Counted from the stretch's first letter, positions 1 to 9,800 are shown. The stretch is DNA of 64,000 nt from Flavobacterium panacis (GCF_024649945.1 NZ_JANKMS010000015.1:1-64000), one strand, 5' to 3'. Translations and numbers: made by a program. Notes: generated by a model from the sequence alone, not told the origin.

Positions 1-91
1 ACCCTCCTTTGATCCGTCTGCTTGCCAGTATTTCAGTGAACGTTTTTCGTTGTTGCGGGTGCAAAAGTAGAACCTTTTTCCGCTTCTACAA
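1..91 (-). promoter_or_regulatory. Leftward promoter and leader, probably of an rRNA operon lying outside the window
   Basis: On the minus strand a -33 TTG (plus 89-91) is followed after exactly 19 nt by TACTTTTG (plus 62-69), a full match to the flavobacterial promoter pattern. The transcript would start near 55-60 and run left with GCACCCGCAACAACGAAAAA and then GTTCACTGAAATACTGG. This GC-rich start and GTTCAyTGA-type leader resemble the 5' leader of Bacteroidota 16S rRNA operons. The promoter is seen directly; the rRNA identity is inferred from memory of such leaders, because the gene body is outside the window. Confidence 0.55.
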
Positions 92-379
92 GCTTTTTTA
101 AAGACTTTTTTCAATCTTTTTTAAAACTATTTCTTAACTAACTGGTAACGGATTGTTTACGTTTTTATATTTTTTTACTTTGCGTGAGGTTTTTCTTCGC
201 TTGATTCAATTTTCCCTGTTTTACGCGTCTTTTGGATTGCTGCTTTTGCGGAGTTTTTAATTTTTAAGCCTGTTTTCTAAACGGAATTCAAGTCCAGAAA
301 GCATTCTTTCTGCCGTTTTTAATCCCGCAGAGGCGCAAAGATGCAAAGTTTACCCCTTTCACCTCTTCTGAAACCCCAT
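92..379. other. Non-coding stretch upstream of the structured element
   Basis: No convincing reading frame is seen on either strand. It is strongly T-rich, and near 328-350 it contains a CCGCAGAGGCGCAAAGATGC tract that resembles the dispersed intergenic repeats common in Flavobacterium genomes. Confidence 0.4.
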
Positions 380-470
380 CCACTAGCCCCGATAGAAGCG
401 GAAATCCTTTTGTTTTGGGGTTCAAAACAAAAGATTGCAGCGGATAGCGGGAAATTGCTCCTTATTTTTA
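380..470 (+). ncRNA. Structured intergenic element, candidate Flavo-1-type RNA
   Basis: The sequence can fold into a long hairpin. CCCG (388-391) pairs with CGGG (448-451), AATC (403-406) with GATT (433-436), and a perfect TTTTGTTTT/AAAACAAAA stem forms the tip. Between the paired blocks lie two purine-rich strands, GATAGAAGCGG and GCAGCGGATAG, that face each other like a conserved internal loop. Similar elements recur many times in flavobacterial genomes, and the Flavo-1 RNA motif described for this group is a plausible match. The structure is seen; the family name is inference. A 110-codon frame crossing the element (341-673) is not credible as a gene. Confidence 0.4.
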
Positions 471-575
471 TTCAAATTCCGATTTTAGAAATTCCAAATT
501 CCAAACATCAAGGCTCCGCTGCACTCAGCATCATTCGCCTCACTTATTATATATTATATGTATACAAAAAAAACA

Positions 576-606
576 AACCCGACAGGTTTTCAAGACCTAT
601 CGGGTT
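576..606 (-). terminator. Terminator-like hairpin
   Basis: Arms AACCCGACAGGT (576-587) and ACCTATCGGGTT (595-606) pair with a single C-A mismatch. The T-run lies on the minus-strand side (TTTGTTTTTTTTG), so it would stop leftward transcripts. No leftward gene is visible upstream of it; it may shield the left-edge operon or be a mobile repeat hairpin. Confidence 0.45.
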
Positions 607-786
607 GGAAATAAAAATCACTCCTATATATAATAGAATAGAAAAGCCCTTGTTCGAAAGAAGAAGGCATTGATTAGGAATTTTATATCCCAAATAAAAA
701 AGATAAAACTATATATAAGGGTATATCACCACCAAAAGCAAACTGTTAACAAAATAGACATCTCTAAAAATTTGATTTAATTGACA

Positions 787-853
787 TTTAGACAAATTCA
801 AAACATTTATATCAAAAACTGAAAGGGCATTTTCGATACTCATTTTAATTTCG
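787..853 (+). promoter_or_regulatory. Candidate HTCS operator and promoter of the GH88-PL12 operon
   Basis: TTTAGACAAATTCAAAACA (787-805) matches the motif found upstream of the SusC gene (6551-6569) and the sulfatase gene (12023-12041). A -7-like box TAATTTCG lies at 846-853, 40 nt after the motif; the other two copies have a 19-nt gap, so this spacing is longer by 21 nt, about two helical turns. An alternative weaker -7 is CATTTTCG near 828-835. The motif match is seen; binding by the hybrid regulator at 13625-17662 is inferred. Confidence 0.55.
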
Positions 854-901
854 CTTTAAAGATATTCAGCCAAATCCGAATATCAATAAACCGATTAAAC
901 T

Positions 902-2101
902 ATGAAAAAAACCTTCAATCTAATTCTCGCACTTTCATTTACTGCAACAAGCTCTTTTGCTAAAATAAAGGACGAACCCTCTCCTTTTTGGTTTAAAAAA
1001 GCAACTGAAATAATTCATTTTCAACTCAACAAAGCGGCTCAAACTTATAAACCTGGAAAAAATCCACGATCTGTTAATCCAGATGGAACAGTAAGACTTG
1101 CAGGAATAACAGACTGGACAACTGGTTTTTTTCCAGGAAGTTTATGGTACGGTTATGAACTTACAGGCGACAAAAAAATGGCAGAAGAAGCAAAGAATTT
1201 CACACTTGCATTAGATTCCATCAGAAATATAAAAAATACACACGACGTTGGTTTTATGTTGTATTGCTCTTATGGAAATGCCTATAGAATTACGGGAGAC
1301 AAAATTTATCTTCCTGCTTTGGCTGATGGCGCTGCGAATCTTTATGCGCGTTTTAGTCCAACTGTTGGAACTATTCGTTCTTGGGATTTTCCTTGGCTAC
1401 ATTACCCAGTAATCATTGATAATATGATGAATTTGGAATATTTATATTGGGGCGCCAACCAATTTGATAGACCTGAATATGCTAAAGCTGCAAATACGCA
1501 TGCTTTAACTACGATCAAAAATCATTTTAGAAAAGATTATAGTTCATATCATTTGGTTGATTATGATCCAAAAACGGGTAAAGTTTTACGTAAAAGAACC
1601 CATCAAGGCGTGACAGACGAATCTGCTTGGGCGCGCGGACAAGCTTGGGGATTGTACGGTTACACGATGTGTTATACCAACAGTAAAAATCCTAAATTTC
1701 TAGATCAAGCAGAACATATCGCTTCATTCATTATGAACCATCCTACAATGCCAAAAGATAAAGTTCCTGTTTGGGATTTTGATGTTCATAATGCCTTAGA
1801 TACTGCTGAAACTGCTCCAAGAGATGCTTCTGCCGCAGCTGTAATTGCTTCTGCCCTTTTGGATTTAAGCACACAGGTTAAAGACGGAAAAAAATATTTG
1901 GATTATGCCGAAGAAATTCTAAAATCATTATCTTCTGATGCGTATTTAGCAAAAGCTGGTGAAAATCATTTCTTTTTGCTAAAACATAGCGTAGGCGCTT
2001 TTTTGTATAATTCAGAAATTGATACACCGCTTGATTACGCAGATTATTATTATCTGGAAGCATTAAAAAGATATGCTGCAATTAAAAAAATTGAAATCTA
2101 A
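902..2101 (+). CDS. GH88 unsaturated glucuronyl hydrolase
   Basis: This 399-residue protein has a short signal peptide (cleavage after about residue 20, SSFA), suggesting export to the periplasm. It matches GH88, enzymes that hydrolyse the 4,5-unsaturated uronic acid left at the non-reducing end by polysaccharide lyases, through hydration of the double bond. The two catalytic aspartates are visible: D115 in NTHDVGF and D173 in IIDNMMNLEY, spaced as in the Bacillus UGL enzyme (D88/D149). Aromatic and glycine motifs of the (alpha/alpha)6 barrel (DWTTGFFPG, WARGQAWGLYGY) are intact. It lies 11 bp before the first PL12 lyase, as in heparan utilisation loci, so the likely substrate is unsaturated heparin/heparan oligosaccharide. 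Exact sulfation preference cannot be read from the sequence. Confidence 0.93.
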   Translation: MKKTFNLILALSFTATSSFAKIKDEPSPFWFKKATEIIHFQLNKAAQTYKPGKNPRSVNPDGTVRLAGITDWTTGFFPGSLWYGYELTGDKKMAEEAKNFTLALDSIRNIKNTHDVGFMLYCSYGNAYRITGDKIYLPALADGAANLYARFSPTVGTIRSWDFPWLHYPVIIDNMMNLEYLYWGANQFDRPEYAKAANTHALTTIKNHFRKDYSSYHLVDYDPKTGKVLRKRTHQGVTDESAWARGQAWGLYGYTMCYTNSKNPKFLDQAEHIASFIMNHPTMPKDKVPVWDFDVHNALDTAETAPRDASAAAVIASALLDLSTQVKDGKKYLDYAEEILKSLSSDAYLAKAGENHFFLLKHSVGAFLYNSEIDTPLDYADYYYLEALKRYAAIKKIEI

Positions 2102-2112
2102 ATTAGATACAA

Positions 2113-4095
2113 ATGCGTCTTGTTATAAAAACTTTCGTCTTTCTGTTTGTTTTACTTTTAATGCAAAAAACTATTGCACAAGAAGTTAAAATAACTAAAT
2201 CTAGTTTTAATGCCATTAATCTTGATCGCAAAGGACTTGAAAAGGTAAAGAAATTAGTCGCTTCAGCGAAATATAAAGAAGCTGCAAACCAGCTCTTACA
2301 TTATTATCGAAACCGAACTGATGTAAAACATTTGGATTTTAATCCTGTTGATTTAGAAAAGTTAAAAGGAAAAAAAGTTAATGAAAATACCTTAGAACTT
2401 GCTAATAATATTCTAAAACACCAATTTAAACCACACAAAGGTTATCCAGCTTATGATTACGGACAGGATATTAATTGGCAATATCGTCCCGTACAAGATC
2501 AATTGCTGACTACATTTTTGCACAGAACTGCTTTTTGGGAACCATTAGGAATTGTATACAACAGTACAGGAGATGAAAAATACGCCAAAGAATGGATTTT
2601 CGAAGTAAGAGATTGGATCAAAAAAAATAAACAAGGTTCTTATACTGATGAAAAAGATTTTGCATGGAAAGCTTTTGTCGTTTCTTTCAGGCTTAATCAT
2701 TGGTCTTCTTATTTCAATATGTTTTTGAATTCGCCAAATTTTACTCCCGCTTTTTTAATGGAATTTTTGAATTCTTATAACGAACAAGCGGAATATGTTT
2801 TGCACAATTACACTGATGTTGGAAATCATAGGTTGTACGAAGCGCTTCATATGATGTATGCAGGAAGTTTTTTTCCTGAAATGAAAGAAGCGTCTGCTTG
2901 GCGCAAAAGCGGTATTGTTATTCTAAATGAAGAAATTCAGAAACAATTATTACCTGATGGAGTTCAATTTGAACTTTCGCCTTCCTATCATATCGGAACC
3001 ATTAAAATATTTTTAGATGCCTTACAAATAGCGCAATTAAACGGAATAGAAAAGGAATTTCCAGAAAGCTATAGTAATCTTGTCGAAAAAATGGTGCTTG
3101 CTGTTGGTAAATACTCTTTTCCAGATTATACTTTTCCGTTGTATGGAAACTCTTTTTTAACCACTAAAAGCATTATGCTAAAGAATTATCAGATTTGGAA
3201 AAACGTTTTTCCTAAAAATGAGACTATTAAATACTTTGCATCAGATTACAAATCAGGAACGAAACCAGCTTATTTATCAAGCAGTCTGCCAAATGCTGGT
3301 TTTTACGCTTTTAGAAATGGCTGGGATACAACTGCAACAGTAATGCAAATTAAGGCTGGACCTCCAGCTGAATTTCATTCGCATCCTGACAATGGTAATT
3401 TTGTTCTTTGGATAAAAGGCCGAAACTTCACGCCAGATTCTGGTAGTTTTGTTTATGCAAACGTTGGCGATCAGGAAAACTCCAAAAGAGATTGGTATCG
3501 TTCTACGAAAGCACATCAAACTTTAACTCTTGACAATCAAAACATAACAAACAAGGCTAAAGTACTAGAATGGCAACCTGATGGAAATACTCAAATTTTG
3601 TCTTACAGCAATCCGAGTTATACAAATTTAAATCATGAAAGGACTTTTCTTTTTATTGACAATACTTTCTTCCTCATTATTGATCGAGCAATTGGAAATG
3701 CAACAGGAAATGTAGCAATTCGTTATAATTTAAAAGAAGACAGTAAAGCTACCAGTAACTCTTTAGATAATAGTGTTTCAACACATTACGAAGATGGAAA
3801 TAATCTGTTGATACAAGTGGTAAATAAAGACAAAATCACTTTAAAGGAAGAATCTAGTTTTGTTTCGTATCAATATCAAAAAGAAACAAAAAGACCTGCT
3901 TTTGCCTTTGAAAAAATTAAAAGCAACGAACAAACACAAGGTTTTATTTCCTTATTACTTCCATTCGATGGACAAAAAGCGCCAGTTGTAAAAATTATAG
4001 AAAATCCAAAACATAATCTTTCTCAAGGAAAAATTGATCTGAACGTTAGTATAAACGGAAAAGAAAGACATATAAAGAAAGACCTTGTTTACTAG
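2113..4095 (+). CDS. Diverged heparinase III-type lyase (PL12 paralogue)
   Basis: This 660-residue exported protein (signal peptide to about residue 22, KTIAQ) is colinear with the next gene and with Pedobacter heparinus heparinase III. It has an N-terminal (alpha/alpha) toroid (about 30-370) and a C-terminal beta-sandwich of the heparinase II/III type. Family catalytic residues are at the same positions as in the downstream paralogue: N238 (VGNHRL), Y292 (SPSYH) and H422 (AEFHSH). The substrate-cleft segments differ: residues 130-143 and 183-200 read FLHRTAFWE and WKAFVVSFRLNHW where the paralogue has QLHRVTWWL and WRPLEVSDRVQSL. It is therefore probably an active lyase with a different sulfation or uronate preference. 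It starts 11 bp after GH88, so it is co-transcribed with it, and is followed by a strong hairpin. Confidence 0.88.
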   Translation: MRLVIKTFVFLFVLLLMQKTIAQEVKITKSSFNAINLDRKGLEKVKKLVASAKYKEAANQLLHYYRNRTDVKHLDFNPVDLEKLKGKKVNENTLELANNILKHQFKPHKGYPAYDYGQDINWQYRPVQDQLLTTFLHRTAFWEPLGIVYNSTGDEKYAKEWIFEVRDWIKKNKQGSYTDEKDFAWKAFVVSFRLNHWSSYFNMFLNSPNFTPAFLMEFLNSYNEQAEYVLHNYTDVGNHRLYEALHMMYAGSFFPEMKEASAWRKSGIVILNEEIQKQLLPDGVQFELSPSYHIGTIKIFLDALQIAQLNGIEKEFPESYSNLVEKMVLAVGKYSFPDYTFPLYGNSFLTTKSIMLKNYQIWKNVFPKNETIKYFASDYKSGTKPAYLSSSLPNAGFYAFRNGWDTTATVMQIKAGPPAEFHSHPDNGNFVLWIKGRNFTPDSGSFVYANVGDQENSKRDWYRSTKAHQTLTLDNQNITNKAKVLEWQPDGNTQILSYSNPSYTNLNHERTFLFIDNTFFLIIDRAIGNATGNVAIRYNLKEDSKATSNSLDNSVSTHYEDGNNLLIQVVNKDKITLKEESSFVSYQYQKETKRPAFAFEKIKSNEQTQGFISLLLPFDGQKAPVVKIIENPKHNLSQGKIDLNVSINGKERHIKKDLVY

Positions 4096-4136
4096 ATATC
4101 GTTTTATTTGAGCTTTTTCAAAAATTAAAACAATAC

Positions 4137-4177
4137 AAAGCTATCTTTGGTGCCATAATATCACCAGATAGCTTTTT
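4137..4177 (+). terminator. Strong hairpin with T-run between the two PL12 genes
   Basis: Arms AAAGCTATCT (4137-4146) and AGATAGCTTT (4166-4175) are perfectly complementary, with an inner GGTG/CACC extension and a following T tract. No promoter motif of the kind found at the other units is visible between this hairpin and the next lyase at 4222, so it may act as a partial terminator or as an mRNA-stabilising 3' end. Confidence 0.7.
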
Positions 4178-4221
4178 AATTATAACCACAAATTATCTAA
4201 CTCACTTAATTAAAAACCTAA

Positions 4222-6198
4222 ATGAAGAATTTACAAAAAACAACCGTTTTATTCTTTCTCCTATTGACTTCTTTTTACGGTAACGCACAAGAAAAGCCAA
4301 TTACAAAAGAAAGTTTTAATAGTATTAATTTAAATTACAAAGGCTTAGAAAAAGTAAACAGTCTTTTTAATGCTTCAAAATATGATGAAGCGGCAAGAGA
4401 ATTGCTGACTTATTATCGCAATAGAAAAACCGTTAAACATCCAGATTTTAATATTGGTGACGAAAGTCGTTTTCGCGGAAAAGAAATTGGCAAAGCGAAT
4501 CAGGAAAAAGCGGATAATGCTTTAGAACATAAATTTCAACCGCAAAAAGGTTACGGATTTTACGATTACGGAAAAGACATCAACTGGGAATTTTGGCCAG
4601 TAAAAGACAACGAAGTCCGCTGGCAATTGCATCGTGTAACTTGGTGGCTTCCAATGGGAATGGCATATCGCAGTTCTGGAGATGAAAAATATGCCAAAGA
4701 ATGGATTTTCCAGTTTCGCGATTGGGAAAAAAAGAATTATTTAGGAAGTTCTAAAGAAAATGATTCTTTTGCTTGGCGTCCGTTAGAAGTATCAGATCGT
4801 GTACAGAGTTTACCTCCAACGTTCAATTTATTTGTAAATTCTCCAAACTTTACTCCTGCTTTTTTGATGGAATTTTTAAATTCTTATAACAAACAAGCTG
4901 CTTATATTCCTGAAAATTACAGCAAAGAAGGAAATCATTTATTGTTTGAAGCGCAACGTATTTTGGGAGCTGGAGCATTTTTTCCCGAATTAAAACAGGC
5001 TGAAGCTTGGCGCAAAAGCGGTATCGAAATCTTGAATCGCGAAATTAAACTTCAAGTACTTCCTGACGGCGTGCAATGGGAACTTTCTCCAATTTATCAT
5101 GTTGCCTGCATCGATATTTTCCTGAAAGCTTACAATTCGGCGAAAATGGCTGGTGTAGAAAAAGAATTTCCTGATACTTACGCGCAAACCATTGAAAAAA
5201 TGATTTTAGCTTCCACAAGCATGATGTTTCCTAATTATAATAATCCAATGTTTGGCGATTCTTGGCTGGTTGAAAAAGAGGCTCGATTAAAACAATTTAA
5301 AATCTGGTCTAAAGTTTTCCCAGAAAATGCCGTAATCAAATATTTTGCTACTGATGGTACAGAAGGAAATAAACCAAATTATTTATCGAATGCTTTACCA
5401 AACGGCGGATTTTACACGTTTAGAAATGGCTGGAATGAACAATCTACCGTAATGATTCTAAAAGCTGGACCTCCAGCAGAGTTTCATTCGCAACCTGACA
5501 ACGGAACTTTTGAACTTTGGATGAAAGGAAGAAATTTCACGCCAGATTCAGGCTGTTATATTTACAGTGGAGACGAAGAAGTAACGAAAAAAAGAAATTG
5601 GTTTCGTCAAACAAAAGTTCACAGTACTATGACCTTGAATGATCAAAATATGGTGATTACCAAAGCAAATCAAGACAAATGGCAAACGGGCAAAAACTTA
5701 GATCTTTTAACGTACACTAATCCAAGTTATACCGATTTGAATCATCAACGAAGTGTTTTGTTTATTGATAACAAATACTTTCTTATAATTGATAAAGCAA
5801 TTGGAAAAGCAACAGGGAAATTAGGCGTTCATTTTCAATTAAAAGAAGACAGCAAACCCATTTTCGACAAAGCAAACAACAGGGTTTACACCACTTATGA
5901 AGACGGAAACAATCTTTTAATTCAATCTTTAAATGCTGATAAAATTGTCTTAAATGAAGAAACTGGAAAGGTTTCTTACGCTTACGCGAAAGAACTGGAA
6001 AGACCTGCATTTGTGTTTGAAAAAGAGAAAAAAGACAATAATACAGAATCTTTTATAAGTATTCTTTATCCATTTGGAAACAAAACACCTGAAATCAAAA
6101 TCCAGCCCAACAAAGACAATGATTTCGAGAAAGGAATTATCAGTTTAAACATTTTAGTTGATGGTAAAAAAAGTGAAGTTAAAACTCGTTTGAATTAA
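4222..6198 (+). CDS. hepC: Heparin-sulfate lyase, heparinase III (PL12)
   Basis: This 658-residue protein closely follows the remembered sequence of Pedobacter heparinus heparinase III, a 659-residue enzyme that cleaves heparan sulfate by beta-elimination and leaves 4,5-unsaturated uronate. Shared blocks include DYGKDINWEFWPVKDNEVRW, RPLEVSDRVQSLPPTF and PSYTDLNHQRSVLFID. Catalytic residues align at a shift of two: N238 (EGNHLL), Y292 (SPIYHV) and H422 (AEFHSQ), corresponding to N240, Y294 and H424. A signal peptide ends near residue 22 (YGNAQ). It lies 126 bp after the diverged PL12 paralogue across a hairpin, and its product is the natural substrate of the GH88 at the head of the operon. 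This gene is the strongest evidence that the locus targets heparan sulfate. Confidence 0.93.
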   Translation: MKNLQKTTVLFFLLLTSFYGNAQEKPITKESFNSINLNYKGLEKVNSLFNASKYDEAARELLTYYRNRKTVKHPDFNIGDESRFRGKEIGKANQEKADNALEHKFQPQKGYGFYDYGKDINWEFWPVKDNEVRWQLHRVTWWLPMGMAYRSSGDEKYAKEWIFQFRDWEKKNYLGSSKENDSFAWRPLEVSDRVQSLPPTFNLFVNSPNFTPAFLMEFLNSYNKQAAYIPENYSKEGNHLLFEAQRILGAGAFFPELKQAEAWRKSGIEILNREIKLQVLPDGVQWELSPIYHVACIDIFLKAYNSAKMAGVEKEFPDTYAQTIEKMILASTSMMFPNYNNPMFGDSWLVEKEARLKQFKIWSKVFPENAVIKYFATDGTEGNKPNYLSNALPNGGFYTFRNGWNEQSTVMILKAGPPAEFHSQPDNGTFELWMKGRNFTPDSGCYIYSGDEEVTKKRNWFRQTKVHSTMTLNDQNMVITKANQDKWQTGKNLDLLTYTNPSYTDLNHQRSVLFIDNKYFLIIDKAIGKATGKLGVHFQLKEDSKPIFDKANNRVYTTYEDGNNLLIQSLNADKIVLNEETGKVSYAYAKELERPAFVFEKEKKDNNTESFISILYPFGNKTPEIKIQPNKDNDFEKGIISLNILVDGKKSEVKTRLN

Positions 6199-6218
6199 TT
6201 TCTCCGATACAATTCTTT

Positions 6219-6253
6219 AAAGCGTCTAAAAATTACTTTTAGACGCTTTTTTT
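6219..6253 (+). terminator. Rho-independent terminator after the lyase operon
   Basis: A perfect 13-bp stem, AAAGCGTCTAAAA (6219-6231) with TTTTAGACGCTTT (6237-6249), has a 5-nt loop and runs into a T tract. Confidence 0.85.
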
Positions 6254-6543
6254 ATAGTTTTTAATTTCAAAAAAAACTTATCTCAGCTTACAATTTATTA
6301 ATTCTATAAGTTTAATCTGAACCTTTAAAACACGATTTGATTTTCAATCTAGATTTATGCTTTAAAGAATGATTTAAGTTAACATTTGACTTCATTTCTC
6401 TTAACTTATAATTTTTACGCAAACGTTATCGAAATCACTTGTAATTACTAGCTTTGCCACATAAACAAATTTTATAAAATGCCTCTAAAACCGAATTTAC
6501 CCTTGATTTTAAAGGACTTTTAATATCGTATTAATCAAATTCA
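6254..6543. other. Long leader-side intergenic stretch upstream of the SusC promoter
   Basis: No gene-sized frame is seen. Two points stand out: ACGCAAACGTTATCG at about 6418-6432, which resembles a LacI/GalR-type operator around AACGTT, and TAGCTTTG at 6449-6456, a match to the -7 pattern without a -33 partner. Neither can be tied to a known regulator from sequence alone. Confidence 0.3.
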
Positions 6544-6596
6544 ATAGTATTTTGGACGCATTCAAAACAGTCATGGAAACCCGATTTCTATATTTG
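6544..6596 (+). promoter_or_regulatory. Candidate HTCS operator and -7 box of the susCD operon
   Basis: ATAGTATTTT at 6544-6553 and TTTGGACGCATTCAAAACA at 6551-6569 match the element before the sulfatase gene over about 26 nt. The -7 box TATATTTG (6589-6596) follows the element after 19 nt, the same spacing as at the sulfatase. No good -33 TTG is present at the usual distance, as expected for an activator-dependent promoter. Assignment to the hybrid regulator is inferred. Confidence 0.65.
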
Positions 6597-6618
6597 TTTC
6601 AATTAAAAATCAAAAAAC

Positions 6619-6708
6619 ATGACTACTCAAAAAAAAATGACCAGGCTTTTAGAAAACTTATTCTTGTTTCCAAAACTTAAAATTCCTTTACCCTTTTTTT
6701 CAAATTAA
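6619..6708 (+). CDS. Possible 29-residue upstream peptide in the susC leader
   Basis: An ATG 22 nt after the TATATTTG box opens a 29-codon frame (MTTQKKMTRLLENLF...) that ends 131 bp before the SusC start. It is basic then hydrophobic and phenylalanine/leucine-rich. It may be a translated leader peptide or chance; no homologue is recognised. Confidence 0.2.
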   Translation: MTTQKKMTRLLENLFLFPKLKIPLPFFSN

Positions 6709-6839
6709 TTTATTGTTATAATTTCTTTCGCAACAAAACAAAAAGCAGATTGTGATGAATTATTAAACACGACCAAAACCAAACTTATATAACATCAACT
6801 GGAGTAAATTTTATACTTATTCCTCACTAAAGAAAAATT

Positions 6840-9800
6840 ATGAAAAGGATTATATTTTTATTCTTACTGCTAACCACATGTAAGATGATGTATGGGCAAG
6901 ATAAAATAACCGTAAAAGGAATAGTAACCGATACTCAAAATCTGCCGATGCCTGGAGCAACAGTTTCTGAAAAAGGAACTAAAAATGCGACGGTAACTTC
7001 AATGGATGGTGATTATCAAATTAAAGTAAAACCAAATGCAGTTCTTGTATTTTCTTTTATTGGAACAAAATCAAAAGAAGAACAAGTTAATAACAGAACG
7101 CAAATCAATACCAAATTGATTGATGATACGAACAATCTTGACGAAGTTGTGGTTGTGGGTTACGGAACAAAAACAAGAAAAGATTTAACCGGTGCAATTT
7201 CTTCAGTAAAAGGTCAGGAACTTGCTAAAGTTCCCGTGCAGAATGTGGCACAGGCTCTTCAAGGACGTATTGCTGGTATGCAGGTTACCATGTCAGATGG
7301 AACTCCTGGATCTGAACCTTCTTTGAGAATTAGAGGAGGAACTTCTATTACGCAAAGCAACGAACCGTTGTATTTTGTAGATGGTGTTGCTCAAACAGGC
7401 GGATTGAATTTTCTTGATCCAATGGATATTGAATCGATTGATGTTTTAAAAGATGCCGCTTCGACTTCTATTTATGGTGCTCAAGGTGCAAATGGAGTAG
7501 TTTTGGTAACAACCAAAAAAGCTAAAGGAGGAAAACTAAGTATCAACTACGACACTTATGGTGGTATAAAAATGATTGCTAAAACGCTTCCAGTATTGAA
7601 TCCGTATGATTATACAAAGTTAATCTATGAATCTGCAACAGACGATGCGAGAATGCAGAAGTTTGTAGGCGCTTACGGAACTTATGATGAATTGGAAGGG
7701 CTTTATAAAAACAGAAAAGGAATCAACTGGCAGGATGAAGTTTTCGGAAATGCTGTTGTAAGTCAGTATCATAAAATAAGCATCAGCGGAGGTGAAAATG
7801 ACACAAAATATAATGCTTTTTATTCTGTCAATAATGACGAAGGAATTATGCTTGGAACAGGTTCTGTAAAAAATATTGTAAAACTGAATGTAATCAATAA
7901 TATCAGTAAAAAATTCACTGTCAATGCAATTGTAAATTTTTCGAATCAGAAAATCACAGGACTTTCTACTTCTGATGGTGGAAATGCGAGATTGAGCATG
8001 CTTCAGAATTTATTACAATACAGGCCAACAATAGGAAAAATTGGTTCAGACGAAGATCTTAAAACTTTGGTTGTTGATCCTTTAGACAATCAAGATTCTC
8101 CAACATTTCAAAGTCCGCTTATTACCATTGATAGTCAGAAAAGAGAAGCGATCAACAAAGCACTTAATATGAGCTTGCAGTTTCAGTACAATATCACGCC
8201 AAAATTAATTTATCGTGGCTTAGTAAGTTATACCGATAACAGCAATAAAAGTAAATATTTTAATGATTCAAGAGGAATTCAAGCTATTAGAGCTGGAGGT
8301 GCAAACGGTGGTGTAACGCATAATATTGGAACTCGTTTCAATTACAATAATGTTTTAACGTACACTAATACCTTCAACAAAAAACATAAACTGGATGCCA
8401 CAATTGGACAAGAATACATTTATAATTACAACGAAGGTGTAAGTGTTTCTGCTTCGGCTTTTCCAAATGTTAACCTAAGCTGGGATAAATTACAATTGGG
8501 AACTATTCCTGGTATTCCAACCTCTTTTGCAGAAGATGACAAATTATTGTCTTTCTTCGGAAAAGCTAATTATGCTTTTAAAAACAGGTATTTATTATCT
8601 GCAAGTTTAAGAGCGGATGGTTCTTCAAAATTTGGAACTGAAAATCAATGGGGTTATTTTCCTTCTGCATCAGTTGCATGGAGAATTATCGAAGAAGATT
8701 TCATGCAAAAACTTCCTGTTTTTTCTGATCTAAAACTTCGTTTAAGTTATGGTGAAGCAGGAAACAACAGAATTGCAAATTATGCGGCTTTAGGTATTTT
8801 CAATTCAGGTTCTTATCCGTTAAACAATCAGGTGAATATCACGGCTTTCCAAAACAATCTTCCAAATCCGTTCTTGAAATGGGAAGCAACAAAATCGACA
8901 AACATTGGTTTTGATTTAGGATTCTTTAAGCAAAGAATCTCACTTACAACCGAATTGTATGATAATAAATCTAAAGATTTGCTTTATAACACAAGAGTTC
9001 CAGCAAGTTCTGGTTTCAAAAAACAATTTCAAAATATTGGAGCAACTTCTAATCGAGGTTTAGAATTTACTTTGAATACCATCAACATTAAAAATGATAA
9101 TTTTGTTTGGAATACTACTTTCAATATTGCATTCAACAAAACAAAAGTATTAGCCTTAAGCGAAGGAGAAACCTCCTTAATTACGAACAGTTACACAGAC
9201 AAAAACGATTACATTCTGCAAGTCGGAAAACCAGTTGGAACAATGTACGGTTATGTGAGCGATGGTTTATACCAAGTAAGTGATTTCGATTATAATCCAA
9301 CTACAAAAGCGTATACTTTAAAATCAGGAGTTGTAAGTGATAATGTTGTTGTACAGCCTGGATTTATTAAATTCAAAGATATAAATGGACCAAATGGAAC
9401 GCCAGATGGTGTAATTAATGATTTAGACCGAACTATTATTGGAAATGCAAATCCAAAATATACTGGAGGACTTAATAATACTTTCAGCTACAAAGGAATT
9501 GATTTAAGCGTTTTCCTTGATTTTACTGTAGGAAACGATATTTACAATGCCAACGTATTGAATAACTCCAGATTAAACCTAGATAACCTAAATACATTCG
9601 CAATCTATGCAGACCGATGGACAACCATTAATGCCGCTGGACAACGTGTTACGGATCCTGATGAATTAACCGCTTTAAATGTGGGCAAAAAATATCCTGC
9701 TTTTAATGGTAACGCAACGGGACGTTTATACAGCGATATTATTGAAGACGGTTCGTTTTTACGAATTAACAATGTAAGCTTAGGATATACTTTACCTAAA

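Noticed and set aside
341..673. 110-codon plus-strand frame
   Set aside because: It runs through the structured repeat and the hairpin at 576-606, has no family resemblance or promoter, and its composition follows the repeats.
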